From assembly GCA_014529385.2 (NCBI GenBank), contig CM043954.1, forward strand, positions 94,011,247-94,071,246: a stretch of DNA of 60,000 nt, given 5' to 3'. Positions 33,837 to 45,285 of this stretch are shown here, in pieces. A model generated the notes under the pieces. The model did not search any database and was not told the origin of the DNA. It saw only the letters and a program-made list of their open reading frames with translations. How positions within the stretch are numbered: position 1 is the first letter of the stretch; the number at the start of each line of letters is the position of its first letter. The DNA comes from Adiantum capillus-veneris (lineage: Eukaryota; Streptophyta; Polypodiopsida; Polypodiales; Pteridaceae). Made by a program: the position numbers and the translations under genes.

Positions 33837-35160
33837 AGTGCGTGCATGCACGCACACCTATTAGGAGAGAAAATTTTAAGGTCATATGAACAATCCCAAA
33901 AGACATGAAAGATCTATCAAATGGGCCTTCAAGAGTGATTTGAGATAACTGATTTACCACCCCCCCACCCCCCCCCCCCCCCCCCCCCCCCCCAACCAAA
34001 AAAAACACACACATGAGAATTTTTTAACATGTGTGTGTGTGTGTGTGTGTGTGAGAGAGTGAGAGAGAGAGAGCTACTCTTACCTACCCAATCCATTGGC
34101 TCTCTCATTACTCTTTGTGCACAACTTTGTCCAAAAAGATTTCCATGGCCCACTAAACCAACGTCCCACGGACATAGTACTCTTCCCTCTCTTCACTTTT
34201 GAAGCTTTGGACGCCATTGCCCTCTCTTGACCTATTTGAGTTTGTAGGAACACATCTTGATCGTTGTGGAAGCATATTAGGCAGGCTTCGTGATTTCATC
34301 ACTTGTTTTCTATATACAATTGTTATGTCATTTTTATTAAATGTTTTCATATGGAAAGCCCTCCCATGCATAACTAGTTATTAATATTATTCAAATGATT
34401 TAATGATTGATGTTTGAAGGGATTTTAACAAAAGTACACTTTTTGTGCAAGGTTTTTGGCTAAGAAGGCCATAGCGGATGTGAAGGGCACATGAGGCCGT
34501 TTGTTCGGTCGTTCGTTCTCAAAAAAGTGCAACAAACGGATGAGAACTTTTTGTCATTTCGCGCACATGCATATGTTTGTGCATGGTCAAAAAACAACAT
34601 ATTCTAGCCAGCCACGTCGTGTGCACATGTGGTCGTTCGATCACGTCCATTCAAAGCTGTTGTTTTCGTGCGAACCAACAAACCACACATTGCAAAGATC
34701 ACAAAGATAGCCTTTTCCAACAAAAAAATTGCCTAATAATAGTGTACCAAATGTATGAAAAAATTGCCTAATAATAGTGTACCAAATGTATGAAAAAACG
34801 CATGATAACAAAAGTGGTCAATGTCCAACAACCACATAAACCAAAGACTGACAGCTATAACATAAGTAGTTCTAAGTGCACCAACACGGATCATTGACTA
34901 TGATACTGAAGCGCATGGCATTGCTGCTCATTGGCAACCATAAACGCAAATGCCTAAGAACCATAATCAAAACTTATAGCAGTACACAAATAGAGGTGTT
35001 GCTCATTCGCAGCCATGAACGCAACTGCTTGAGAACCATAATGAAAACCCTATAGCGGTACGCAAATAGAGATGCTACTCAGTTGCAGCCATAAAGCAAG
35101 CTACAAGAAAAAAATCACAACCCTGTAGGACATGACTCAATTCTCATACTCCGAATCCTC
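33291..35160. other. Repeat-rich spacer
   Basis: It holds a G tract (33554-33574), CT and AC runs (33761-33831), a C tract (33961-33993), and TG/GA runs (34030-34073). A duplicated ~90-base segment (GAAAGATCTA ... GGGCTTCAA) occurs at 33600 and 33885. A 36-37-base direct repeat lies at 34722-34797 (TTGCCTAATAATAGTGTACC) and a ~76-bp tandem repeat at 34910-35095. No gene was found. Confidence 0.75.
34910..35095. repeat. ~76-bp tandem repeat, about 2.5 copies
   Basis: Units start near 34921, 34996 and 35072, with GCTCATTSGCARCCATRAAC-type text and AGCGGTACGCAAATAGAG-type text. Divergence is moderate. Confidence 0.85.
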
Positions 35161-35199
35161 ATCAACTCTTGGGAGTTGGGATGCTTATTTCATTGATCA

Positions 35200-36064
35200 T
35201 GAGGCTCCGTCTCGCCTTGGATTTGCATAAAGTTGTGTACGAAACAACAAGCTCCTATCACAGTGGGCACGCAAAAGCAAGATCAACATTGAGATCTCGC
35301 AAAATCCACCACCTATTCTTCAAGAGACCAAAGGTATTTTCCACTTTCACTCTCCCCTTTGAGAGTTTCTTGTCAAAATCTCACTTTCCATGTAGAAAGC
35401 GCCCTGTCTTCACTCGATATGGCTTTACCAAGAACGTCCTCGCTTTGTACATAGAGTATGCAATCAAATAAGGTCGTATTGTCTCTCCTTGAATGTGCAA
35501 AAGTGGCCGATCGAGTACTTCTCACCGTTTGAGCTAACCATACAAGTTGCTTTCTTTGAAGTGAGAAGAGTCATGCGCCCTTCTGCAACCTTGCAAATTG
35601 CACTCCAAAAATGTTTTTTGGAGACTACAATACCTTGTAGGAGGATGCTAGGAAAACCATGCATGTTGATGTATTGTGTTGGATAGAACTCTCATGCTGG
35701 CTTTCTTTGTAGACGAATGTGAGTCCCATCAAGTGCTTCGGAAATATGCGGCAAACCAGAGATAGCCTCAAATCTTGCCATTATCTGCTCAAGGCAGTCT
35801 CAAAGGCACTCTAATGCCGAGCCTATGGAAGAAGTCAGTACTACTCAATATGCGACAAAGAATCACCACATATTTGCAAATGGTGCTCTCACCCATGCCA
35901 AATAGATTTTCCATGCTTCGTGAGGAGTGTCCATGCACAAGCCACCAGAATATGCAAGAAAGCGCAGCCTCTAGATAAATAGGTTCTTTGACAAACCTAA
36001 CTCCACTTGTGGGAAATAGTGGACGAATCATGTTTAGAAGCACAAGAAAGGATCTACAAGACAT
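35200..36064 (-). pseudogene. PIF/Harbinger DDE nuclease remnant
   Basis: Minus translation from 36064: FVKEPIYLEAALSCIFWWLV, then SRSMENLFGMGESTICKYV (helix-turn-helix like), then SEALDGTHIRLQRKPA (first catalytic Asp). The next frame has GFPSILLQGIV and KHFWSAICKVA. A shift brings RAHDSSHFKESNLYG, with the second Asp. Another shift gives KGRVKVENTFGLLKNRWW, with the catalytic Glu, near 35305-35350. All three acidic positions survive, but stops and shifts break the ORF. Live copies excise and insert at short TA-rich targets. Confidence 0.88.
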
Positions 36065-36560
36065 GCAATATGCAAAACATTAGGGATCTTGATTTTCCAG
36101 GCGAGCGAAAGACCAAAGCACAATGTGCACACTACAAAAGAATGTGTGTTGGCGAGGAAAACACCGCCACAATCTTGGTGCAAAACACCATGCCGATAGA
36201 GCAAAGGCCAAATCTTCCCATTCTTTAGGGTGGAAACTACCCTTCTTGATGTGTGACCACTGCTCCTCATAGAATCATAGGAGAGTATGCGTGCTTTTGT
36301 CGTCCCATATAACTGCCTTGCCCTTTGACACTTCATCCCTTTTGTGCTTGTGTCTTCTTCATGTGGTGTCTGCACTGCTGGTTGAGTCCTTGCATTTGTG
36401 ACCTCTGGATGCTCAGTTGGAGTCTGTGCTTGCGAGGATTTCTCTACTTTAGGAGGCGTAAGCATAGCCTCCTCCATCAAAACGAGGTAGGAAACCTCCA
36501 CAAAAGGTGTGGCATCCTGGGAAAGAGGAACAAATTCCTCGCATTCATCTCCCACCATTG
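36064..36560 (-). pseudogene. SANT/Myb-like partner ORF of the Harbinger element
   Basis: A 174-codon frame (36034-36558) starts MVGDECEEFVPLSQ and is Pro/Thr-rich. In an adjacent frame from about 36310, KRDEVSKGKAVIWDDKSTHT, then FYEEQWSHIKKGSFHPKEWE, shows the W...W...W spacing of the Myb/SANT-like DNA-binding domain that PIF/Harbinger elements encode beside the nuclease. A frameshift and a stop separate the parts. It lies directly upstream of the nuclease on the same strand. Confidence 0.7.
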
Positions 36561-36724
36561 CGAGTGCAGATGCATTGTCGAGGAGGGCTTAGAATGCTTA
36601 CCAGCCTCCCCTTGCCTAGCTCGCCGCATGTGAGCAGTGGCTAGAGGTGGAGAAGACATACTGCAAAAGAAAATGTTTGATAATGACAAATCAATATTTT
36701 GATAAACATAAATGAAATTTTGGA

Positions 36725-36922
36725 CTACCTATGTCGATCCCATCCATATGCGCACATGACGCGGTAACCCAATTTGCAAATCAAAACCATTTTTTAAAGA
36801 GACGCTTTGAAGGAAATCTATACTTTGACGAATGAGAAATTTTGAATAAATGAAAAACCTATTGTTTTGTGTGTATGAAAGAAAAGGCAATGCAGTTTGC
36901 ACAATGTGTGTGTATGTGTGTG

Positions 36923-36975
<53 letters not shown>

Positions 36976-37050
36976 CTGCATGGCTTACCTTGTAGGCTTA
37001 CTTTTTGTTCTAGTATGTGTATGAAAGAAAAGACAATGCAATCTGATCTT

Positions 37051-37125
<75 letters not shown>
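36725..37125. repeat. TG/GA microsatellites and duplicated junction sequence
   Basis: TG then GA runs at 36908-36973, and a TG run at 37053-37125. GTGTATGAAAGAAAAGRCAA occurs at about 36869 and 37017. The segment TGCATGGCTTACCTTGTAGG at 36977 is also found at 56779, just outside the right copy of the big direct repeat. This looks like the junction between tandem units of the Penelope-like element. Confidence 0.8.
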
Positions 37126-37127
<2 letters not shown>

Positions 37128-38660
37128 TCTTAGATAATAAGACATAATTGAATTTTTACATTCAAAAGACAGCTGCCAATGGAACAAATAACAAATAAGT
37201 ACATAAACAACTTAGTATTAGAATCATTTATGTACAATTTTTGTAGGAATGAGGTCCCATTTCAGTATACAGATAGTAGAAAAACTTCCCAAATCATAAG
37301 TGAGTGTGTAATCCAGTGTAGGTCAGCTTTCCAAAGTTTTTTAAAAAAACCTCCAAGATAAGATAGAGTCCTTACCTGCATCCATCCAAATAAGACAACA
37401 ATTCAATTAGCCTTGGATGTGTTTTACAGGTATCAATAGACTATACCAATTGTTATCCATGTCCATCTTACAAACTTTTTTTAAACTTTACAAGCCTAGT
37501 ATAAAAAACTGTGATTTCTTTCATCATTTAAAAAAAAAAAACCAAAAGTTTTTAGTAAAAGAGTATCATTTTGATTAGAAGGACATTATCCCTTCTAATC
37601 CAAGTGTCTGAATCCCCCCCTTTTTTTGAAAAATAAATTCAACAATTTTATGAGTACTAAAAGCTCCACCAAATGAAGTTTTTTTTTTTAAAGTTTCACT
37701 TACATTTTCTATAAAGCATCAAGCTCGTCAAAACTTGTTTTTAGGTTAGAAAACCTATCACAGTGAATGAATTCCAAATCATACATCATTTACCATATAC
37801 TTCTCCTTAAGCAATCCAAGTAGCAACGAGCGCTGCTAAAAAGCCAAGCCATAATCCGAACCATGAAATTTTTAGGTGAAAAGATGAAGCATGTTTGAAG
37901 TGCTAATCCCATAACAATCTCCAAAGTTATAACAAGAACAACATATGCCTGGGTGAATGCAAAAAAAACAAACAATTAATGTATATCCTATTCTATCTAT
38001 AGTAAAGACCAAGAACTACCATAGTGTGCAACCGGGTTACCCGAAAGAAGTAGAACCATCTAACACCCATAAGCAGCAGGGTGAAGTTTTATCACTTTGT
38101 ATTTACAAAACAAGATGCTAGTGCAAATAACAGAAAAGCAGTATATCGGCCCAAGTTTAGGGAACCGTCACAAAAGTCGTAAATGAATGCATCTTACCTT
38201 ACCAAAGTTAAGCCAAAGTAGTATACGCCCTTTCCTTTTCACAAGATCAGTCAAAAAAACGTTGACAGTAGTAGCCCATAGCATCAAGTCATTTAAATGG
38301 AATATAAATTATCAGTGGGCAGATTAAAACATAGAGTACAACATTTTTCCACAATGAAGGTTCATTTAGAAACTGCCATAACGTACATCCTAGCACAATG
38401 CAAAACACGGGAGGGTGGGATACCATACCCCCTTCATTTCCTAGTTCACCATCCAAGCCTAGTCAAAAGGCAAAAACTCACATAATCAAGGTGCCTATTA
38501 GCCGGCCAGTCAGTTACCAGGGTACAAGGCCATAGCCAAACGAGTGGTCCAGCCATCGATATGCAAAAAAACCCTTTTTTAATACGTTATTGTTAACAGA
38601 AAAACGTAGCAGAGAAAAAACCTCATGTAATAGGCAACCAAAAATCATCTTAAACATTAA

Positions 38661-39997
38661 CACTAGGTTGGTAATGGGACACTTTTATGTCCTGGGACAC
38701 TTTTATGTCCTCTTAAGTGACCATTTTCCTTGAATTATGTCAAGAGTTTCAAAATGGATTTTGAGGTGCTATCTATCTAGAAAGTTGTCTCATGAGCTGA
38801 AAAAAACTCAACATTTTTTTGGAATATCAATTCCATCTTTAACATTGTCCTTGCACAACATTTCACAACCTAAACTGTGTGAAAAAACGGGTCCTGTTTT
38901 TTGCTTTTTTCAACTTTTTGCAACTATACCACTCTAGAATTCATGTTTGTGAGGTCTATAATGCTAGATAACGATCTTTAGTAGTCCTCAACATGTCATG
39001 ATGCTTCTAGGGAGAAATTAATATTAAAGTTGTAAGTTATGACCAGATTACAAAAATTGTCAAATCCTGTTTTTTAGCAATTTTAGCTCTTCTATGATTT
39101 TTGGGTGGATTCATGATATGCAAATGCATTTTTTACTTTCTATTTCGTATATTGTAACATAAAGCTAACATTCCTTGAGTTTTGGGGCACCTAATACCCT
39201 ATTTTGCATGGTACACAACGAACATGGTTGATTTTTTCAATTATAGAAGAAAACGAAACATTCTAGTATATCAAGTATAGCTTTTTCAATATTGCTAGTT
39301 TCTTGTGACAACTACATGCATTTTGTAGGTAGTTTAACCATATCTAGTCATAAGGATCAAATTTGGCTATTGAATAGTTTCTATGGGATTCTACAACTCA
39401 TAATGTTGAACCCAGTTTTTTCATGTTTGCTGTATTTAACACTTCATCTTTGTCCCCAAGATTCCCCTTGGTAAGAGATGTATTATTCTTTTGACATGCT
39501 CCATGGCTCCTTATGAACATAAAGGACAATAGGGAACTAAGAAAACATGCATATATTATTTGTATTGACCGTGGCTATAGAAACTTTGATGATATGTTTG
39601 CAGAATAGTAAAAATTCAACTTTTTTGAACCTATTTATTTTGGCAAAACAAAAAATAGTGAGTGAGAAGCAATCATATGTTCTGATCACCAACCCATTGA
39701 AGTTAACTAGGGAATTTATCTCAAGTCCTACAAAAATCCCTAATCTTATTTTTATGCAACAAAACGTAAGAAATGACTGTTTTGATGAAAATGCATTGGT
39801 CCATCATGTTTGGAGGCTTGGTGTGACCAAAAGATCAAAAATTTTACAAGTTTCTTATTTTTTCCATGTGTAGTAGGCCTTGAACTATAACCTCATGAAA
39901 GGATTTTACAAAATGAGTGGATCTACTATGGTTTTGGAGGTTTTTTTCAAAACCCTGAAAGGACACTTTTATGTCCTGTTAGGTTACCAACCTAGTG
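38661..39997. mobile_element. CACTA-like non-autonomous DNA transposon
   Basis: Ends are exact inverted repeats CACTAGGTTGGTAA / TTACCAACCTAGTG, flanked on both sides by TTAA (38657-38660 and 39998-40001). The paralogous position at 56091-56094 has a single TTAA and no insert, which proves insertion. The subterminal sequence GGACACTTTTATGTCC occurs twice at the left end and once at the right. The 1337 bp hold no transposase frame; a 108-codon plus ORF at 39547-39873 has no recognised domain. A CACTA start with TAA or TTAA duplication suggests the CACTA (En/Spm) superfamily; piggyBac also uses TTAA but has different ends. Confidence 0.9.
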
Positions 39998-40284
39998 TTA
40001 ACAGTGTCCGCAACATTACCATAGTCACTATGCCATGTTATAATAAGTCATGTGTGCTTTTTATCTAAGAGTATCATAACCCGATAACAGAGCAAGAGCA
40101 ACATAAAATACTGTCCTCAACAGTAGTTCTTTCAAAAAGCCCTGCAATCATAAAACATATGGCCAAGGAAGCGGACCTGTGTGCTAGACGAAGTGAGCTC
40201 CATGCTTCAGTGCCACGCAGAATTTTCAAGGCAAGTCAACAACAAAAACAAAGGTAAGTGAGGGCCAGAGAGGTGCCCTCACCT

Positions 40285-40297
40285 CATTATATAGAGG
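40285..40297 (-). promoter_or_regulatory. TATA box in direct repeat copy 1
   Basis: The minus strand reads CCTCTATATAATG. The same box is kept in copy 2 at 56379-56390, where it would drive transcription into the PLE ORF. Confidence 0.5.
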
Positions 40298-40533
40298 AAG
40301 GAGGGAGAGAGGCAGTTCGCTTAGATCAAAGCCATGAGTAGAATCGCCATGAGTATACCGACTGTATTACACAACAGTGAGGCCGCCTCTAGTTGCAGAG
40401 AGAGAGTCCCTACGCCTTCACGGCAAATAATGGTAGTAGGGTAGTAAAACATAAAGCAAAACCTACTTGTAGGTAATATATACGGGCCTAGTCCCATGGT
40501 GTGGGGTTTTAAAAAAAAACTATAGCTAAGTAC

Positions 40534-40538
<5 letters not shown>

Positions 40539-40579
<41 letters not shown>
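40539..40579. repeat. TG microsatellite
   Basis: About 40 bases of TG at the inner end of direct repeat copy 1. The matching position in copy 2 is also TG, followed there by GA. Confidence 0.97.
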
Positions 40580-40581
<2 letters not shown>

Positions 40582-40614
40582 CCGCCCTAACCGAGGCGCC
40601 ATACACAATGGGTT

Positions 40615-40647
40615 GGTAGTAGGCCCATTGTGCATGGGCCTACTACC
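40615..40647. other. Perfect 14-bp hairpin at the PLE 3' end
   Basis: GGTAGTAGGCCCAT, a five-base loop TGTGC, then ATGGGCCTACTACC. It lies between the PLE ORF end and direct repeat copy 1. Possible roles include an RNA 3' structure or a terminator-like element; none is proven. Confidence 0.85.
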
Positions 40648-40789
40648 TAATTAGAGATCTGAGATTATCTTGGTTAAAGTGTAACCCAGGCCAATTATGC
40701 TAGGTGAGAGATTGTGTAATTATGTCACAAACCTAGTTCCTATTAAACCCGTTGACGCAATACTTTCTGATTAGTAAATTAACATCCTC
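40648..40789. other. PLE 3' untranslated stretch
   Basis: No coding signal is seen. It is AT-rich and lies between the last RT-like residues and the hairpin. Confidence 0.4.
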
Positions 40790-41850
40790 CCAAGCAAGGA
40801 TTTAATTAGAGGACGAATAGAAAATTAAGTGTAGTAGGCTGATACATGAGCTAATGGCAACCTTGTGAGGCCTATTGCTATTTCTTTTTACGAACTCCAC
40901 AAGTGGCAGTTTCAAGAGATCTCTTTTTCAAACAAACCTTAGGTCATATCCTCCGACAGATGCAACATGAAGAGAGACAGGAAGGTTAAGGAATTGGGCT
41001 GATGTGACAAAAGCCCCATTGCGTGTAATGATCCCATGTAAAGATGTAGGTCCAATTTTAAGGCAGTGAGGATAGATTAGACAAATTTCTTTGAGGAAAG
41101 CTTTATTTTTGACACTTAATAAGTCATCCATGTATCTAAAGGTATGTCTGGACTGTGAAAGATTATTTTTTCAAGATTCCATGGTTTTGAGAAATCATTC
41201 CTATTCAAAGAAAGCAAGGTAGATATTACACATAAGTGGAGAACAAGAGAACCCCATGGGGATGCCCAAGCATTGGTTGAAGCAAAAACCGTCGGAAACT
41301 ATAGTACAGTTATTAAGCAGCCATGAGATGTAAAAGCAAATATTTTCCTCGTTGAAGTGTAAGGAGTGAGTTTTTTTAATCCACCTGGGTTTTTTGGATA
41401 GAGAGATGTAAAAAAGTTTCTTCTTCCTAGCATTGAAGAAAGCCATTTTAATCACCTTGGCAAGAACGGTCTTAAGGCCAAGATCCCCATCAAGGGGAAT
41501 GTTTTCGTAGTATTGTGTAATGTCCGCAGAAAAAATGTGAAAGATTTGTTGTGGAAGGTTCAGCAGGACTTTAGTAGAGTTTTTCATAAGCCGAAAGGGG
41601 TTGTACTGTATATGAAGGAAGTCATGGAAGATTTTTGTTTAGTGGCACAAATAAGCTCAAATTTGGCTAGTATAAGATCAAAGCAAAGCGTAATATCCTT
41701 GGTGATATCAGTAAAGATACCATTGGAAGCATCTGATATCCATCTGAACTTATGCTTATGAATCTTATAGGTGGGAAATAATACTGGTAGCTTAGTGTTC
41801 TGTACAAGGTAGCCTAGATTCCCTAGGTATTTTGAGATGTTCTTGGTCAC
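40790..41850 (-). pseudogene. Penelope-like reverse transcriptase, catalytic part
   Basis: Minus frames 41584-41850, 41201-41587 and 40928-41131. Motifs in order: TKLPVLFPTYKIHKHKF (PLE motif near fingers), FSADITQYYENIPLDG (motif A, catalytic Asp), GIPMGFSCSPLMCNIYL (motif B) and FRYMDDLLSVKN (motif C). A thumb-like part follows, then EFVKRNSNRPHKVAIS near 40840. Single shifts occur at about 41585 and 41150. The set fits Penelope-like RTs, which are related to telomerase, rather than LINE or LTR RTs. No GIY-YIG endonuclease follows. Confidence 0.85.
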
Positions 41851-43224
41851 TGTTTGTAGTGAAGAGTTAAGACTACAAAATTCCTTTCCAGATACTCGAT
41901 CACGGGCAGCCTTCCAAGCAAGGTATTTGCAAATAAGAGTGGGTAGGTAGAGCTTTCGTCAAGCCCAACAACAAACCATTTATCAAAAATATTTTGAAAA
42001 TCAAAAGCTAGCTGTCAGGATTCATCCGAGGATAACCATTTTGTAGGTACTTATGATATTTTTTGAAGGAAGCATTCCTTCACAACTTTCTTTAAGTCCT
42101 GTAGGACTGTCATCTCCAATTGGAGAGCACTGACAAGGTCAGTGAGGCATCTTAGTATAGTTGATAGAGAAAGGTAGGGGTTTCTAGGAAAGTTAGGTAT
42201 ATGATTGAGCCCATTGGACAAGATTCTCTCAAGATTCTACGTACTTTATTATTTTCAATAATGCTAAGATCACAGGTACAAACATGTTTTCCATATTCCT
42301 CGAAGTTCCTACAAAAGGTGGCAAAAAGATAGCATGTACATTTGGGAATAGAATCACACCAAAGAAAGTCATTACTGTAAACCAAATTCTTTACGGGTTG
42401 TTGATACTTCCATCCTATGAGTATATTATCAAGTAATTTGTGATTAATATCACCAAGGATTACATTTCAAGGAAATTCCTGATAGGGGGAATCCTGCCTC
42501 TTTCCCTAGTGTAGCTACGAGCTTTTCCCCGGTTAGAGGATGAGCTAGGTTTAAAAAAGGAAATGAAGGAGTTGGGGGTAGTCAAAGAGTTGGGTTTTTT
42601 AAGAGCATGGGAGTCATCTTCATCAATACATGGTTTAAGTAAACTAGTGATGATCTTAACACCTTCATAATTTGCATAAGTAGTTAAGTAAATTCCAGGT
42701 TCATCAGATTTTAACTTCTTGACGATATCGAGCATTAGTCCATGGAAGATGTTAAAGGCAATTTGTGCAATTACAATTTGCTTAGCTTGGCCACCCAACC
42801 AAGAGCAAATGAGAGAGAGGTGAAAATCCACAGGTTTTTCCGGGAAGAGTAGGTCCAAATGGTTGAGAATACACCAAATGGTATCATCAAACCACATGAT
42901 GCTGGATTCACAAGAGGCTTTCGGGGCAAGAAATCTGCAGGCACATTTTACATAAGGTCAAAAGACATTCCAGGTGGATTCAGTGTAGAAATCCGGGTTA
43001 CTCTTAGCAAATTTCATGTTTCCTTTAGTACGGATGTAGAGGCCGGTATTGGAGGGACATTTGGAGTGGTCAATGAGATTGAGGTTGAAGGGTGCTTTGA
43101 TGAGCTCCCCTTTGTCCAGAAATTGTCCTCCTTTCAATATCTTGAGTCTGCAATCCTCCACAGTAGAGGCAGGGAGGTTGGCAAGGTAAACCCAAGTTTC
43201 ACTTAAAATGGGTGCTAAGAACGT
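41851..43224 (-). pseudogene. PLE ORF, N-terminal half (left of the LTR element)
   Basis: Frames at 42958-43161 (EDCRLKILKGGQFLDKGELI, then SKCPSNTGLYI), 42460-42897 (MWFDDTIWCILNHLDLLFP, then a Ser/Arg-rich end) and 42152-42385 (CTCYLFATFCRNF). The first segment with GLYI is common before the RT core in PLE-type proteins. It connects in phase with 53465-54241 across the LTR retrotransposon. Several shifts are present. Confidence 0.7.
43221..43224. repeat. Target-site duplication, left (ACGT)
   Basis: ACGT precedes the left LTR and follows the right LTR at 53465-53468. One copy is enough to restore the PLE reading frame. Confidence 0.85.
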
Positions 43225-45228
43225 TGTCGTGCTGTGACACGTACATAGTGGGAACGCATGCTACAAAATCTATCTTGTATTTTTTTTAGATACATAATTA
43301 TATTTCCTATAATGTACATATGCATATGTAAGTATAAAAATAAGCTTTCTATCTCATCTTATTATTTATCTCAAGGGTAATGTATTCTTACTTTACCATC
43401 AAAAAAATACTATGGGAAAAGTGTCAATAGCTCCGCCTCTTTAACTTGGGGCAAAAAAGCATTGATTCTTTATTCTACTATTTCATTATCATCTCACACC
43501 CTAGCTAGATCCTATATCTAGGGTAAACTCCAATATATATATATTCTATGTATTTTTTATACTTTTCTTATATTTCTTTTTAATAGCTACTAAGGAGAGA
43601 ATCAAATCCTAGTGGGACACTAGGTGGCATGATTTCAAAGATACACTTATTTTAATGCATTATTGCAAGCATGATTACAAAACTTTGTCAAGGAGCAATG
43701 TCATGATTTCATATGGCATGAGGTGTCCTTTGGAATCAAATGAAAGTCTAGGCTAAGGGACCACATGAAGACTTTTGCTGCCAGAAATGGACCCTATTTT
43801 GATGAATTTTTTACACAAGGTTCCAATCCGAATTGGAGAATGATTTTAAAATGAAAATCGTAGCTAATGAGCTGAAGTTTCTGCCCATATTTTTACTTTT
43901 TTATTTGGAGCTACGGTTGAGGAGATATGATCAAAATACTGGACCCCAGTCTGCCCACATCATGCAGGGACAGCTCATTTCCAACTTTTCCAATTCCTGT
44001 TCACACTGCCTCCTCTCTTCTTGTGTAAACCCTTGTGGGTTCCCTTCACCTATAAAAGGGGACCTCTTCTTCCTTGGAAGGAACTCAAGCATTCAAGCCA
44101 TTGATGAGAGGAATTCTTGAGGGAGTGAGTAGTAATGCCTAATTGTACTTAGCCCATTAACATAAGCCCAAGCCTACACTTTCTCCTAGAGGAAAACTAG
44201 CCATTCTTGTACGCCATCCTTGGAGGATCAACTCTAATCAAAGAAGGTGTTGTACTTGGCGTATCAATCAACGTTGAATTCTCCCCTCTTCTTCTCTCTC
44301 CCATCATAATGGTGCCGAAGGGTTTCAAGTAAGATGTGTTCTACATTGATGTTTTCTTGATTTCTTGTTGTTTTCATTTTCATCTCTAATCCAACATATA
44401 TATATGTATCTAATCTCATCTCCTTAACCAAACCTATCTCTCTCATTCTTAGTAATTCATCCTCTCTAGGTTCTCTTTGCTACAGGTACATCTCTCCCCC
44501 CAGTATCCTTATTGCCTACGGGCAAGAATAGGGCTTGGGAGGGAAACTTCTCATCTCTTCACTTCTCTCGTATCTACATTTCTCACATACTATCCTAGAT
44601 GAATAACCCACATGATGATCATTTCTATCGCTTTCACTCTGTACGATCTATTAGAATTAACGTATGGATTAGCCGTAAAATACACTTTCAACAACGTATA
44701 GTGTTTCTCTTCGGCCCTGAAAGGCTCAATGAAATACTTCTATCACCGGATCCCATCATACTACCTCTCATAGACTATAATTTTTCTTTTGATGTAAGCG
44801 TAGTTATCTTGCTATGAACCAAGAGGATTTGTACACACAATTAATCCCAATCACTAGCAAAATATATATATTATGGTAAGCACAAAACTACAATTCCAAA
44901 GAACAATTCGTAGCCTATTTGGTCAGCCAAGATTGAATGCCATTAACTCATCCATTAACCCTTTCATATTACCCATGATACGATATGACCATAGCCTTGA
45001 TGTTTTCATCTTCGTATTGTTTTGACATTCTCTTTTGCGTTCTTTCTTTGTGTGTGTGTGAGTGCAAGAGAGAAAGAGTGAGTCTTCTTTGATTGCACTT
45101 CTTTCCAAACCCTAGTCTTCATGGCATCCATGGTTTAACTCCTTCATATAGTTTTTGTTGAGTTCTCTCACAAACTCTCACAGCCATAAGCCCGGTGCTT
45201 TCCTGGCAAGACGGCAAATTTCTCGACA
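43225..45228 (+). repeat. 5' LTR
   Basis: 2004 bp starting TGTCGTGCTGTGACACG and ending CAAATTTCTCGACA. It matches the right LTR throughout. Most differences are one- to three-base gaps, with the right copy usually shorter. It carries a TATA box at 44051-44060. Confidence 0.97.
44051..44060 (+). promoter_or_regulatory. LTR TATA box
   Basis: TATAAAAGGG follows CCCTTCACC in the left LTR. The right LTR reads TATAAAGGGG at 52285-52294, one A shorter. Transcription would start about 30 bases downstream, giving an R-U5 of about 1.15 kb. Confidence 0.75.
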
Positions 45229-45233
45229 TATTT

Positions 45234-45250
45234 TTGGTGAACCCGACGTG
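45234..45250 (+). promoter_or_regulatory. Primer-binding site candidate
   Basis: TTGGTGAACCCGACGTG lies six bases after the 5' LTR. The TGG start is right for pairing with a tRNA CCA end. The primer tRNA was not assigned. Confidence 0.65.
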
Positions 45251-45285
45251 AAACTGCTAGGGTGAGAGTTTGTGGGTAACCATGG

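Larger units (their letters stand above)
37126..40538 (-). repeat. Direct repeat copy 1 (3' pseudo-LTR)
   Basis: Begins CTTAGATAATAAGACATAAT and ends at a TG run. It aligns with 54545-56634 throughout at roughly 90 percent or better, apart from the 1337-bp insertion at 38661-39997 and small indels. No long ORF is conserved between the two copies, so it is probably non-coding regulatory sequence. Confidence 0.9.
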
